Origin: Bacteroidota bacterium
GTDB lineage: Bacteria; Bacteroidota; Bacteroidia; AKYH767-A; OLB10
Direction of reading: 5' to 3'
Length of the DNA stretch: 64,000 nt
Assembly: GCA_016714005.1 (NCBI GenBank)
Contig: JADJOA010000009.1
Span: 148,139-212,138, forward strand
Below, piece after piece: positions 9,596 to 19,696 of this stretch. The notes below the pieces were generated by a model, which was not told the DNA's origin, searched no databases, and worked only from the letters and a program-made list of their open reading frames with translations. How positions within the stretch are numbered: the stretch's first letter is position 1; the number at the start of each line of letters is the position of its first letter. The translations under genes and the position numbers were made by a program.

Positions 9596-11988
9596 TCAGC
9601 GCAAAATATTCAACTGACCCGTAACCGTTTTTTCAGAAGCCTCACCAAAGCCCGTGTACTTTAATAAATAAACATAAGTACCATCCGGAACTTTATTGCC
9701 ATCAAGTGTGCCGTCCCATTTTTGGGTAATACTGTTAGTACGGTATACCAGGTTTCCCCAACGGTTAAAAACAGATAAATCAAAATCTTTAACAAAAGAA
9801 GAAACAGTAAACCAGTTATCATTTACACCATCGTTGTTAGGAGTAAAAGAATTAGGAATAAAAACAGAAGGTTGCTGCTCCAATATTATTTCATTTGAGC
9901 GGCTTGTTGCATTTGGGCTCCCTGTATCCTCTACCGCTATTACGTAATACATATACGTACCTGCCGTTCCCGACAAATCAATATCTACATACTGCAATTC
10001 TGATGGCGGTAATGTAGCAATCATACTAAACGATAAACCTCCTGCGCTTTTCCAAACCTCGTAATGGCTTACACCACCGCGCCACTCTTTATAAGCAGTC
10101 CAGTTTAATTTATTTTGTAACGGCAATGCCTCACCTGTTAAAAGAATCGTACATGCCTCATTGCTTTCGGGGCTAAGTCGTCCGCAAAAATCTTCGTTTA
10201 CTAACTTATAGCAGTAGTATCTTTCATTCACACTTACGTTTGCATCAATTAAAGAATCACCGGCCGGATAATTAAGTGTAAAGTACGATGAGTAACCATC
10301 ATCATCACCAGCCTTACGCTGAAAATAAAAAATAGAATTGAGCCCGTCAGCAAAATGCTCCCATTCTATTTCTACCTCGTTATTAATAACAGTGGCAGTG
10401 GCAAGGTAATTTGTTTTATCAACCAGCGCATCTACACTGCATAGCGTGTCAGAAACCAACCCTGCTTCGTTACAGTTATTATAGCCAACCAAATAGTAAC
10501 AATAGTCCGTGGTTAAACTGTTAGGGGCATTACTGTCAATGTAAGAACCCGACAAAAGACTACTAACGGTATCGTAAGCCGCAAATGCCGAACCCGCAAC
10601 ACTCCGCCACACTACATAGTATTTAAAAAAGCGACCTTCCGTAAATGTACTTGCATAATTCAGCTTAATTCCGTTAGCACCCACCGTTTCCATACATAAA
10701 ATATCAGGCGCAGTAACCTCAGGGATAGGCAGCACAGTTATATAAACCGTATCAGCCCTGTCATAAGGCAATGGACAACCCGTATCCACAACTCTGTAAG
10801 CAACATAGTATGGATTAGCACGCGCATGATTGCAACTTGTAGTCCAACAAAAACCCGCTTGTATAGTGCCCGTACCATTTGCATTCTGCGTAGTTGCATA
10901 AGGTGCGCCTATGCCACTGCCGCTAAAAACATCGCCACTGTAGGTAACTGTTAACGTATCGTTATCCTTAATCACCAAATCAAAACACAATGAATCTGTT
11001 TCATAAATTTCAAAATTTACAACATTGTTTGTTGCCACACCATTGCCGGCATTAGGGTTGCCCGAGTTAATATTCGAATAAGAAATTTGAGGTACCGCAT
11101 TCTGGTTACACACAATTACATTAAATTCTATCTCGCGCCTTATCAACCCAATTTCAACCCCACCCCTAAACTCATGCACAACCACTGCAATGGCATAAAT
11201 ACCCTGGTTATCGGCTTTTACCGATAGTTCACCGGTACCGCCATTAACCGTTAGTGGCACTGCGCTGTTACAAACATTAGGAAGACTATAGCCCACCTGC
11301 CACTGAATATTCGGATACGGCCACGGTGTCAATACACTTGCTATTGCCTGAGGCGTTGGGTTTGTCGGAAAACCCAAAAAACCTGCATAAGGTGTTACCA
11401 GCTCGTAAGTAAGCACATCGCCATCCGCATCCGTAGCGCTAAAATCATAAACAAAAGGCTGGCTCTCGCACATAAACGGAAAAGGCTCGTTAACAAACCG
11501 TGCCGAATTATTTACAATAGCAGGATTAGGCATCTCGCAATAAAAAGCTATACCCGTATCATCTGGCGATTGAATATTTACTACAGTAGAATTCCTGCAG
11601 CACCGCTCCCACATTATATAATAGCCATTGGGGTTATTTGCAAGCACTATCGTATCCACATACAAATAATAATCCACTGCCACCTCAGGTGGCGTTAAAC
11701 CTAACGAACCCGCAAACCAACCTTACCATAAGCCGTACTGTCAATTTCTATCGAATCAATCTTCGCATTAGTGTTTCTCTCAAAAATCCCCACCAAAATG
11801 GTTGGGTCAAAGTTCACACCACTGCTCGAGTCGCGGTAAATCTTAAGCGTAATCTCAAAACTGGCGCCACCGGGCACCGTACTCAGCCGCCTGTAGGTTA
11901 TATCCCCACCCACTATATGCTTGCCTATGACTTCATACGTGCAGCAGACACACAACAAAAAAAACAAAACGGTATAAAACTTTTTCAT
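9596..11988 (-). CDS. Surface protein with type B (CHU_C) sorting domain (frameshifted)
   Basis: The signal peptide is MKKFYTVLFFLLCVCCTYEVIG. The N-terminal part (KHIVGGDITYRRL) is typical of large exported Bacteroidota proteins. Fibronectin-like segments follow, then FIPNSFTPNNDGVNDNW and FNRWGNLVY at the end, which are the hallmarks of the gliding-motility-associated C-terminal domain (TIGR04131 type). Type IX secretion and cell-surface attachment are inferred. The frame changes near 11710, where GLRVR should continue as FAGSLGLTPPEVAVDYYL. Total length is about 795 residues. The ligand is unknown. Confidence 0.88.
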
Positions 11989-12000
11989 TCAAAGAGTTAA

Positions 12001-12315
12001 AACGTGTAATTACCCCGTTTATTTAAAAACTGTTTAAATTTATATGATAAGAAATGCGTAGCATTCAATGCCACAAATAATAAAGACAAATAGGCATTAA
12101 TGTTTATAGCGTATTTTTTAGAGCCACAACCAAGTGTTTGGCAGCCATAGTGGAACTAACTACGGCAAGAAACAACCAGGAGGTAACAGCAAAATTAGAC
12201 GCATAAACAAATTTTTAAATAAATTTTAAACAGCTTCTTAATAAGAAACAAAAATAAGGTTAATTAAATCAAAGTCCCAAAGAGTCATTTTTTAGGAAAC
12301 ACATCTTCTTATTCA
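12001..12315. other. Non-coding stretch upstream of the CHU_C gene
   Basis: This is AT-rich DNA with no convincing ORF on either strand, no tRNA-like structure and no clear -7/-33 promoter pair. It must hold the promoter of the minus-strand surface protein gene, but I cannot point to it. Confidence 0.5.
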
Positions 12316-12480
12316 CTAATCACCTCCTGTCCCGCTATTTGCTCCAGGTCCGTTTGGTGCTTGCAGCATTCCCCACTGTGTGTTACATTGTGCGTTTGCG
12401 CCCCAGTAATTACGCCTACCCATAACTTGCGCAGTTTGTATAGCAGCACTTAACGGATATTCAATAGACGTAAAAATCAA
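12316..12480 (-). pseudogene. Small orphan ORF or C-terminal gene fragment
   Basis: The minus strand reads 54 codons from a TTG at 12478-12480 to TAG at 12316-12318, with protein-like composition: TSIEYPLSAAIQTAQVMG, then RRNYWGANAQCNTQWG, ending GPGANSGTGGD. There is no ATG start, and an in-frame stop lies just upstream, so this is either a small gene with TTG start or the tail of a lost gene. A related tail, sharing GANAQ in a 17-bp DNA repeat, lies at 14.1 kb on the same strand. The family is not recognised. Confidence 0.35.
12388..12404. repeat. Left copy of a 17-bp direct repeat flanking the accessory island
   Basis: ttgtgcgtttgcgcccc here is identical to 14108-14124. Similarity continues loosely to the right (ttacgc, tacccA), so the original repeat was nearer 40 bases. 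The two copies bracket 1.7 kb of orphan genes. Confidence 0.6.
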
Positions 12481-12515
12481 ACTTGATTATCAACCATATG
12501 CATTTTACACTTTCG

Positions 12516-12523
12516 TATATTTG
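12516..12523 (+). promoter_or_regulatory. Candidate -7 element for the orphan gene
   Basis: TATATTTG matches the Bacteroidota -7 consensus and lies 66 bases before the start of the orphan gene at 12589. No good TTTG box is found 19 bases upstream, so confidence is limited. Confidence 0.4.
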
Positions 12524-12588
12524 TGAGTTATAGGGCATTTTAAGGACGACACTAATTGACAACGCAACGACTATAAATAATTTCAACA

Positions 12589-13131
12589 TTGGCGACATTT
12601 AAAGCAATAGAAAAAGTAACAGGACAAATTCCCAACAACTCAGTTGGTTTTAAATCCTTGACATTTCTATTGTCTATTTTGACCTTCCCTTTTCGCTTAT
12701 TGACCTATTTTAATAAAGGCTACACTGAAATCTCTGACAGCAATTGGGAGTATATGTTGACAGACGACAATTTCAAAATTGAAAAACGAATTATTGCCGC
12801 TACAGGTTTTGACGACTGCATACATTTTTACAGTTTATCTTCGACAGACAAAAATTGAATGGAGCTATAAGAGGAAAATATTTTGGAAACTTTATCATAA
12901 AGACTGACAGCGATATTTTTTGCGACAATTCAAAGCCCAAACGCCTGGCCAAACTCAAAGCTTGTTTTCATTTCCTTTGACATATATCAGCTTGAAATTG
13001 TAGCTAAATCAAATTCAAGCTGGGTTGACTGGACATACAATTTTATTGATGATAAGCAAATTGACATCGTGACAGAACATTCAAAAGACTACACAAAAAT
13101 TTTACAAATTAGAAAAATACAAGTCGCTTGA
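12589..13131 (+). pseudogene. Orphan hypothetical protein, broken by two frameshifts
   Basis: A TTG start gives ATFKAIEKVTGQIPNNSVGF, a hydrophobic segment (FLLSILTFPFRLL), then a soluble region. The first frame ends at 12858. Reading continues in a second frame (GKYFGNFIIKTDSDIF) and a third (KLVFISFDIYQLEIVAKS), ending KIQVA at TGA 13129-13131. Joined, it gives about 180 residues. I do not recognise the family. It sits in the accessory island and is directly followed by the attC-like element, like a cassette gene with its recombination site. The breaks may be assembly errors or real decay. Confidence 0.5.
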
Positions 13132-13190
13132 CACTGACAAACAACATTGATAAAAATAACTTGCGGACAAGAAAAACGCCCTATAACAGA

Positions 13191-13298
13191 AGCTACAAGA
13201 AATTGGCGGTTCAGTGGTTAAATGAAGCTTTGTACTTCGTATCAAGTTCACTGCTGGCAGACAGTTTTGCGCTTCGAAAACGCCAACTTCTTGTAGCT
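13191..13298. repeat. attC-like 108-bp palindromic element
   Basis: Two 18-base arms (agctacaagaaattggcg at 13191-13208 and its complement at 13281-13298) match in 17 of 18 positions and enclose 72 bases with further small stems. The size, long imperfect arms and position just behind an orphan gene resemble integron attC sites or the palindromic elements often found behind cassette-like genes in Bacteroidota. No integrase is in this window. An ORF across the element (13128-13370) is not considered a gene. Confidence 0.6.
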
Positions 13299-13417
13299 GC
13301 AAACCGTCAGGATGTGAAAAAACTAAAAAATTATTCTTATGAACTGCGTAAACGAATTTTATCAAGATAGGTGTTTGGATAAATTGAACTATGAAAGGGA
13401 TTTTTTCACAGACTGCC

Positions 13418-13427
13418 GTTAGTGGCA
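13418..13427. repeat. Left arm of an inverted repeat around an orphan gene
   Basis: gttagtggca is the exact reverse complement of tgccactaac at 13948-13957. The two arms sit just outside the exported orphan gene 13465-13944. The left arm is itself part of a small palindrome (tgcc-gttagt-ggca). A chance 10-mer cannot be excluded. Confidence 0.4.
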
Positions 13428-13464
13428 ATATTCGGAATGACAGACAAACATTAAAATGACAGCG

Positions 13465-13944
13465 ATGAAATTAAATATTTTACTATTATTAATACTCATT
13501 AAAGGACTGGCTCTTGGACAGGCAAGTCCCAAATTAATTTTCTTTTACAAGCCCTACACCGACAGTAGTGAAACAAATTTGTACCGAGACACATTAGTTA
13601 AGTTTGACTTTAAAACACAATATGAGAACATTAAAAACGCTGACATTGAAAAAGAGATAGAAATTGCATTAGTACACAATGACTACAGAATTGTTGGAAT
13701 AAGTGGTAATTCTTACTTATACCCTGGACTTGAAGGTTGCTACCAGACAAATAAAGACGGAACAAAAGCCTTTATAGGACTTGATCCAAAGCATGAGAGT
13801 TATATAAAAAAATATGGTTTCAAAGTTATCAAAGGGACAAGTGATTCTATAAATTCAGACAACCCACCACTACAAGGTGAGGCTTATGAATACGCTAAAA
13901 AATATAACTTGCTATTATTGAAAAAAATGAACACAAAAAAATAA
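13465..13944 (+). CDS. Exported orphan protein of unknown function
   Basis: The product has a clear signal peptide (MKLNILLLLILIKGLALGQA) and a mature part of about 140 residues rich in Lys, Asp and Tyr, with a region reading GLEGCYQTNKDGTKAFIGL that has one Cys. An alternative ATG nine bases upstream would add MTA; I chose the start that leaves a standard signal peptide. No family is recognised. It is intact, flanked by 10-bp inverted repeats, and lies inside the accessory island behind the attC-like element, so lateral acquisition is plausible. Confidence 0.6.
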   Translation: MKLNILLLLILIKGLALGQASPKLIFFYKPYTDSSETNLYRDTLVKFDFKTQYENIKNADIEKEIEIALVHNDYRIVGISGNSYLYPGLEGCYQTNKDGTKAFIGLDPKHESYIKKYGFKVIKGTSDSINSDNPPLQGEAYEYAKKYNLLLLKKMNTKK

Positions 13945-14467
13945 TACTGCCACTAACACGGGTAGCCGTTGCGCAACCCCGCTATTAAACGAATAATATA
14001 TTTTAGTATTGCAATATTTTATGATGCATTACACCGCCTCAAAAATATTTTTGTGATTGCAATGCAGTAAATCCACCTAAATCCACTTGACAGGTCGCCA
14101 GCATAGCTTGTGCGTTTGCGCCCCTGTCAGGTTACGCATACCCACCCCGTTAAAACAAAGCGTCCCCCTTCAGGGGTCAGGGGTAAAAAAAAAACCTGGG
14201 CTCAGAGGCTGTGCCGCGTGCCTATTATCATTGTAGCTTCCAGCTACTCTCCTCACAAACAAAAAAAAATCCCGCACATCACTGCAAGGGGTATAAAATT
14301 TAACCCCTAAAAACATATTTGCTACTACACCCCGAAACTTCGGGACATTACTCATAATTCTGCATTCCCCACCCTCCACTTTTCAATCACACCTTGTTAA
14401 TACATTTTTAATTACCCAACCCACCAACCAAGTTCACAACATATACTTGCACTACAATTAAAAATAA
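13945..14467. other. Non-coding stretch between the orphan genes and murA
   Basis: It contains the right arm tgccactaac (13948-13957), a small hairpin gtagct-tcc-agctac (14233-14247) and another, cccgaa-ac-ttcggg (14331-14344). The minus strand near 14039-14140 reads a protein-like tail (RGANAQAMLATCQVDLGG) without a start. ORFs covering 14110-14380 look like chance readings of repeat-rich DNA. The murA promoter must be at the right end; only a weak TATACTTGC box is seen. Confidence 0.5.
14108..14124. repeat. Right copy of the 17-bp direct repeat
   Basis: Identical to 12388-12404. It lies within a broken reading frame on the minus strand that resembles the tail of the small ORF at 12316-12480, so it may reflect an old gene duplication rather than an insertion scar. 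Confidence 0.6.
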
Positions 14468-15773
14468 ATGGCAGGTACAAGTTTTGAAGTTATAGGTGGT
14501 GCGCCACTCAAAGGAGAAATAACCCCGCAGGGTGCAAAAAACGAAGCACTACAAATCATCAGCGCAGTGCTGCTTACCGATAAAAAGGTAACCATCAAAA
14601 ACATCCCCGATATTTTAGATGTAAATAACTTAATAGACCTTATAGAAAAATTGGGTGCCGAGGTAAACCGCCTTGGCAATGGTGTGGTTGAGTTTACCGC
14701 CAAAAACATAAACCTCGATTATTTAAAAGGCGATGACTTTTTAAAGCGCGCAGGAAGTTTGCGCGGTTCCATAATGACTGCCGGCCCCCTCCTTGCCCGC
14801 TTTGGCATAGCTACCGTACCCAAACCCGGTGGCGATAAAAATCGGGCGCAGAAGATTAGACACACTTCAGGCTTCCAAAACCTCGGTGCCACCTTCGATT
14901 TCGATTCCTCAACAAAGTTTTTCTGTACAAAGCAAAAAACTAAAAGGTTGTTACATGCTGTTAGACGAAGCCTCCGTAACGGGTACCGCCAACGTAGTAA
15001 TGGCAGCCACACTCGCAAGCGGCACCACCACCATATACAATGCTGCTTGCGAGCCTTACCTCCAGCAACTTTGCAAAATGCTTAACCGCATGGGTGCAAA
15101 AATATCAGGCATTGGTTCAAACTTGCTCGTAATAGAAGGTGTAAATTCATTAGGCGGAACCGAGCACACCATGTTGCCCGACATGATTGAGATCGGAAGT
15201 TTTATTGGCTTGGCTGCAATGACCAAAAGCGATATAACCATCAAAAACGTAAGCCTGCCCGATTTAGGCATTATACCAAACGTATTTGGCAGGCTTGGCA
15301 TAAAAATGAACCTCGCTAACGACAGCATACATGTTCCCGCACAAGAACATTACGAGATCGATACCTTTATTGATGGTTCAATACTTACCATTGCCGATCA
15401 AATATGGCCCGGCTTCACCCCCGATTTGTTAAGCGTTGCATTAGTTACAGCCACACAAGCAAATGGCACAGTGCTTATACATCAAAAAATGTTTGAAAGC
15501 CGCTTGTTCTTTGTAGATAAACTAATTGACATGGGCGCACAAATTATCCTTTGCGACCCCCATCGCGCTACTGTTATTGGATTAAACCGCAAACATTCCT
15601 TAAAAGGAATTCAAATGACATCACCCGATATAAGAGCTGGTGTAGCGTTATTAATTGCAGCCATGAGCGCAAAAGGAAAAAGCACCATACATAATATAGA
15701 GCAGATAGACCGCGGCTACCAGAATATTGATGCCAGGCTAAACGCCATTGGCGCTCAAATCAAAAGGATTTAA
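14468..15773 (+). CDS. murA: UDP-N-acetylglucosamine 1-carboxyvinyltransferase (three frameshifts)
   Basis: MurA transfers enolpyruvate from PEP to UDP-GlcNAc, the first committed step of peptidoglycan synthesis, in the cytoplasm. Clear family blocks are QGAKNEALQIISAVLLT, GTANVVMAATLASGTTTIYNAACEPYLQQL (cut across two lines in the family alignment), LPDMIEIGSFIGLAAMT, ETFIDGSILTIAD-like and EQIDRGYQNID. The catalytic loop reads PKPGGDK: the usual Cys is Asp, a replacement known to give fosfomycin insensitivity in other bacteria. The frame changes near 14838 (one extra A), 14870 and 14930; joined length is about 435 residues, as expected. Since the gene is essential, the breaks are almost certainly sequence errors. 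Its end overlaps the convergent gtrA by 14 bases. Confidence 0.93.
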
Positions 15774-16245
15774 GCACATCATTTTCTTCCGAAACCTCAT
15801 CGGTATTACTAACCCTGAAAGAAAATGTTTTGTGCACCACAAAACTCAATGCACCAATGCTTACGGCTGAAACAGCGCGTGCAATGGTAGGATACCACTC
15901 AAACTCTTTTATCAAAAAAGTCATTACCCCATAATTAAGCGCTAGCACACCTAACGCAACCAGCACAAAACGCAAAAACTGGTGCCAGGTTTTTAAATCG
16001 CTGTCGGTAAAAACCAAAAATTTGGTTATTAAAAAATTAGTAATAAGCCCACAAGTGTAAGAAAGAATGAGCGATGCCGTTGGAGCTGCAAAAGTGTAAA
16101 TGCCAAAAAAATTGATGTTTTGTTTATCGTAAATATAATTAAAGGCAATAAAATAAACCCACACATCAACAAGCGTTGCAGTAGCAGCCGCAAAAAAATA
16201 GCGCACCACTTTTAATCTCAACACCTTTTTTGTTAAATGAATCAT
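15760..16245 (-). CDS. GtrA-family membrane protein
   Basis: This is a 161-residue protein with four membrane segments. It shows the family start KVVRYFFAAATATLVDVWVYF, the motif NFLITKFLVF after the second pair and HKTFSFRV near the end. GtrA proteins are thought to move or support lipid-linked sugars across the inner membrane during polysaccharide modification. The start ATG (16243-16245) fits the family N-terminus. It is convergent with murA, overlapping it by 14 bases, and divergent from the export gene at 16452. Confidence 0.88.
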   Translation of the reverse strand: MIHLTKKVLRLKVVRYFFAAATATLVDVWVYFIAFNYIYDKQNINFFGIYTFAAPTASLILSYTCGLITNFLITKFLVFTDSDLKTWHQFLRFVLVALGVLALNYGVMTFLIKEFEWYPTIARAVSAVSIGALSFVVHKTFSFRVSNTDEVSEENDVLKSF

Positions 16246-16451
16246 TTGGACAGTTGGGCGAATATATGCGAAATGTTTATTTCAGTAACAGCAACTGCTT
16301 GCTCACACGCTTTCTTCATCGTAAAATTCAATCCATTAATTCCTAACAATTGCATATATATAAATAGCTGTTTTTAGCAGCACATCTAAATATCCTTTGC
16401 CGAAATTTATATACTTTCGGCACCTTAACACTTAATAAGTTAACAACCGCT

Positions 16452-17237
16452 ATGCGTAAAAACCTCTTCTTTTTAGTTGCTGTTTTTTGTTTTGCTTTAA
16501 CAGGGTGCCGCACTCTCAACCCAAGCATCATGTTTAAAACCGAAAATGATGAAAATTATAAAAGCCAGCCAACTATTGCCAACGCTGAGTATCGAATTTC
16601 CCCAAACGATTTTATTGCAGTAAGCGTTTATACCAATGATGGGTTTAAACTTATTGATGTAACCACCAACACATCATCATTAAACGACTTAACCAGTTCT
16701 GCCGGAAATTCCACCAATGCTAATCAATATGTAGTTGATATAGATGGAAATGTAAAACTTCCCATCATTGGCAAAACCAACTTGTTAGGCATGACAACCC
16801 GCGAAGCAGAAAAACTGCTCGAACAGCAGTATGCTGTTTACTATACAAAACCATTTGTAACAGTTAAAGTAACCAACAGGCGTGTACTTGTTTTCCCCGG
16901 AGAAGGCGGTGCGGGCAAGGTGGTAACTCTCACTAACGAAAACACTACGCTCATTGAAGCATTGGCGCTTGCCGGAGGCATTTCTGTAAATGGCAAAGCC
17001 TATAAAGTAAAGTTGATACGGGGTGATTATCGTAATCCGCAGGTTCAAATTATAGATTTATCAACCATTGATGGTATGAAACAAACTAACTTATTGTTGC
17101 AGGCAAACGATATTATTTATGTAGAACCAACCAAGCGCGTGTCTCAGGGTTTATTGGCACAAATTTCGCCCTACGTTGGTATAGTAACAAGTTTGGTAAG
17201 CGTAGTGCTCGCTTACAATATTCTTAAAAATCAATAA
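16452..17237 (+). CDS. Polysaccharide export outer-membrane lipoprotein (Wza/BexD-like)
   Basis: The lipoprotein signal ends in ALTGC (Cys at residue 19). The polysaccharide export domain starts at EYRISPNDFIAVSVYTNDG, with VDIDGNVKLPIIGK further on, then a SLBB-type region (LIEALALAGGISVNGK). A C-terminal membrane helix (YVGIVTSLVSVVLAYNIL) is the transmembrane anchor often seen in Bacteroidota. It forms the outer-membrane exit for capsule or exopolysaccharide. It lies 9 bases upstream of the Wzc-like gene in the same operon. Confidence 0.92.
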   Translation: MRKNLFFLVAVFCFALTGCRTLNPSIMFKTENDENYKSQPTIANAEYRISPNDFIAVSVYTNDGFKLIDVTTNTSSLNDLTSSAGNSTNANQYVVDIDGNVKLPIIGKTNLLGMTTREAEKLLEQQYAVYYTKPFVTVKVTNRRVLVFPGEGGAGKVVTLTNENTTLIEALALAGGISVNGKAYKVKLIRGDYRNPQVQIIDLSTIDGMKQTNLLLQANDIIYVEPTKRVSQGLLAQISPYVGIVTSLVSVVLAYNILKNQ

Positions 17238-17246
17238 CGATTTTTA

Positions 17247-19690
17247 ATGGCTAAAAAGAAAATAACTCCTGTAAACGAGGAGTTTGATTTTAAACTTTTT
17301 GTAACCATTGCCGAAAAGAATTTTGGATGGTTTGTGCTTTTTATGATTTCATCACTAATCATTGCACTAATCATACTTCGTTATACTACGCCTATTTTTG
17401 AAAGTGCCTCGGTTGTTAAACTCTCTACCGAAAACAATGTAACCAAAGAGCTTGAGATTAATAAAAACTACCTGGTAGATCAAACTGCAAATCAAATTGC
17501 CGGAGATATCGAGTTAATAAAATCAAGAATTATACTCGAGCGTGCCGTAAAAAAACTTCCTCTTGATGTTTCTTATTATGCAAAAGGAACCTTGCTTGAT
17601 AACGAAATGTATAAATCAAGTCCTTTTATGATCGAATACCTTATTAAGGATTCATCAATAATAGGCTTACCCATTTTTTTAGAGTTTACAGAAAATAACC
17701 AAGTCATTTTATCATACACCTCTCGTCTTACAGGTACTTTTTTAAAAACATTTAATGTAAACCAATGGATAATATTAAATGAGTGTAACATAAAAATACT
17801 TGTAAGCGATTTTGATTTAATTAAGCAACAGCAAAGCAAGTTTAAGAAAGAAGCCTACTTTATTTTATTTAATACGCCCGAAAGGCTTGCCCGCATTATG
17901 TTAGGAAATCTAAATGTTTCCATAGTTAATCCTGATGCAAAAACAATTTCTATTAGATATAAAGATGCAAGCGCATTAAAAACTGCCGACATGGTAAACA
18001 GTCTGGCTACAGAGTTTGTAAAATATGACGTAGAAAAAAGCCGTGAAGGAACAGACAATATAATTGAGTTTATTGATACTACTTTGGCAAAAGTAAATTC
18101 TGATTTGCGCGAATCGGAAATGAGCCTTGAATCCTTTAAGAGAGACAACAGGATGGTAAATCCTGATCTTACTGTTACCGAAACTGTTAACAGAATAAGA
18201 ACCCTTGAGGACTTATTAGTTCAATACAACTTAGATCTTTCTTTATTAGAAAAGCTCAGAAATGACATAAATGTAAATAAAAAGGTTGAAGATTTTATTT
18301 TACGTCTGACCGGTACTTTTAAAACCGATGAAATTAAAAACGGACTCTTGGAATTAAACTCTTTGTTGAAGGAGAAAAATCAGATATCTATAATGGCAAC
18401 TGAACAAACTCCTCAAATCCGGGATATTAACAGCCGAATAGAAAATCAGAAAAAACTCCTTATACAAACCATAATTAATGAAGAGGCCAGTATAAAAGAG
18501 AAAAGACAAAATGTTTACGGGCAATTAAACAAGTATAATTCGGATTTTTCACGTATTCCCTCTCAGCAAGCTGAATATGAAAGATTACAGCGTGTGTTTA
18601 GTGTTAATGAAAAATTCTTTTCTCTTCTTTTAGAAAAGAAAGCCGAATTCTCCATTACACGTGCGGGCTTTGTTCCTAAAAATATCATTCTTGAAAAAGG
18701 ATACATTCCCGGTGGACCTGTTTATCCTAACAAAACATTAATCATTTCTGCTTCCCTTATGGTAGGCTTTATAGTAAGCCTACTTCTTATTTTTATCAGG
18801 TATTTGTTTTATGCCGAGATTGGTTCATTGGAAGAGATTGCTCAATATACTGATGCACCGCTATTAGGTGTTATACCACAGTACAAAAGAGAAATTCCTA
18901 TCTCTCAGTTATTGGTTGACAAAAATCCAAAGTCGGTAATTGCCGAAGCCTTCCGTTCGGTCAGAACCAACCTTCAGTTTATAAGCAATGAAGTTGGCCC
19001 TAAAATAATGGCGGTTACATCTACCATATCAGGCGAGGGAAAAACATTTAATGCCATTAATCTTGCGGGGGTTATTTCTTTCTCAGGTAAAAAAGTTGTT
19101 ATACTGGATTTAGACATGCGTAAACCTAAAATCCACCTTGGGTTTAATGTAGAAAATAACAGAGGCGTAAGTACCCTTTTAATAGGTAAAGATACCGTGG
19201 AGAATTGTATTAATCAAAGTGCATTGGAGAACTTGCATTTTATTACTGCTGGACCCATCCCTCCTAACCCATCTGAATTAATCATCAGTAAAAAGATGGA
19301 AGAACTACTCGAGTATCTTAAAACAAAATATGAAATTATTATTGTGGATTTACCTCCTGTAGGTGTTGTTAGTGATGGTATTCCTATGATTCAAAAAGCC
19401 GATTTTCTATTTACATTTTACGCGCGAACTACTCACGTAAAATGTTTATTCATAACATCAACAAAATTATTTCCGAGAATAAAGTAAACAAACTCTCCAT
19501 TGTATTGAACAGTGTAGAGCGCACCAAATCTAAATACGGTTATGGGTACGGGTATAGCTATGGGTACGGCTATGGCTATGGCTCTGGTTATGGCTATGGT
19601 TATGGCTATGGCTATGGTTACTATGCCGAAGACGAAAACGAAAAAACACTTTGGCAAACCATTAAGGGCTTTTTTAAGAGAAAGAAATAA
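17247..19690 (+). CDS. Polysaccharide copolymerase / tyrosine autokinase, Wzc-like (one frameshift)
   Basis: The protein has an N-terminal membrane segment near residues 30-50, a periplasmic Wzz domain with long coiled-coil regions (residues about 270-430), and a second membrane segment after YIPGGPVYPNKTL. A cytoplasmic BY-kinase domain follows with Walker A SGEGKTFNAINLA, Walker A' VVILDLDMRKPK and Walker B IIIVDLPPVGVVSD. The frame changes near 19405, after which YSRKMFIHNINK leads to a tail of repeated Gly-Tyr pairs ending FFKRKK at 19690. The tail is the expected site of tyrosine autophosphorylation, which controls polymer length and export. Length is about 814 residues. The RfbC gene follows after 6 bases. 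Confidence 0.92.
19535..19623 (+). repeat. Tandem hexanucleotide run coding for the Gly-Tyr tail
   Basis: About fourteen imperfect copies of a 6-base unit (tayggk/tatggc type) encode alternating Tyr and Gly, with Ser replacing Gly or Tyr twice. Such an array is prone to slippage in whole Gly-Tyr steps, which would change the number of phosphorylatable tyrosines without breaking the frame. Confidence 0.85.
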
Positions 19691-19696
19691 TCCGTC

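Noticed and set aside
13128..13370. 80-residue ORF as a gene
   Set aside because: It runs straight across the attC-like palindrome; its sequence is explained by that structure and has no protein-like character.
14110..14379. Two overlapping ORFs of 66-69 codons before murA
   Set aside because: These are chance frames in repeat- and hairpin-rich intergenic DNA.
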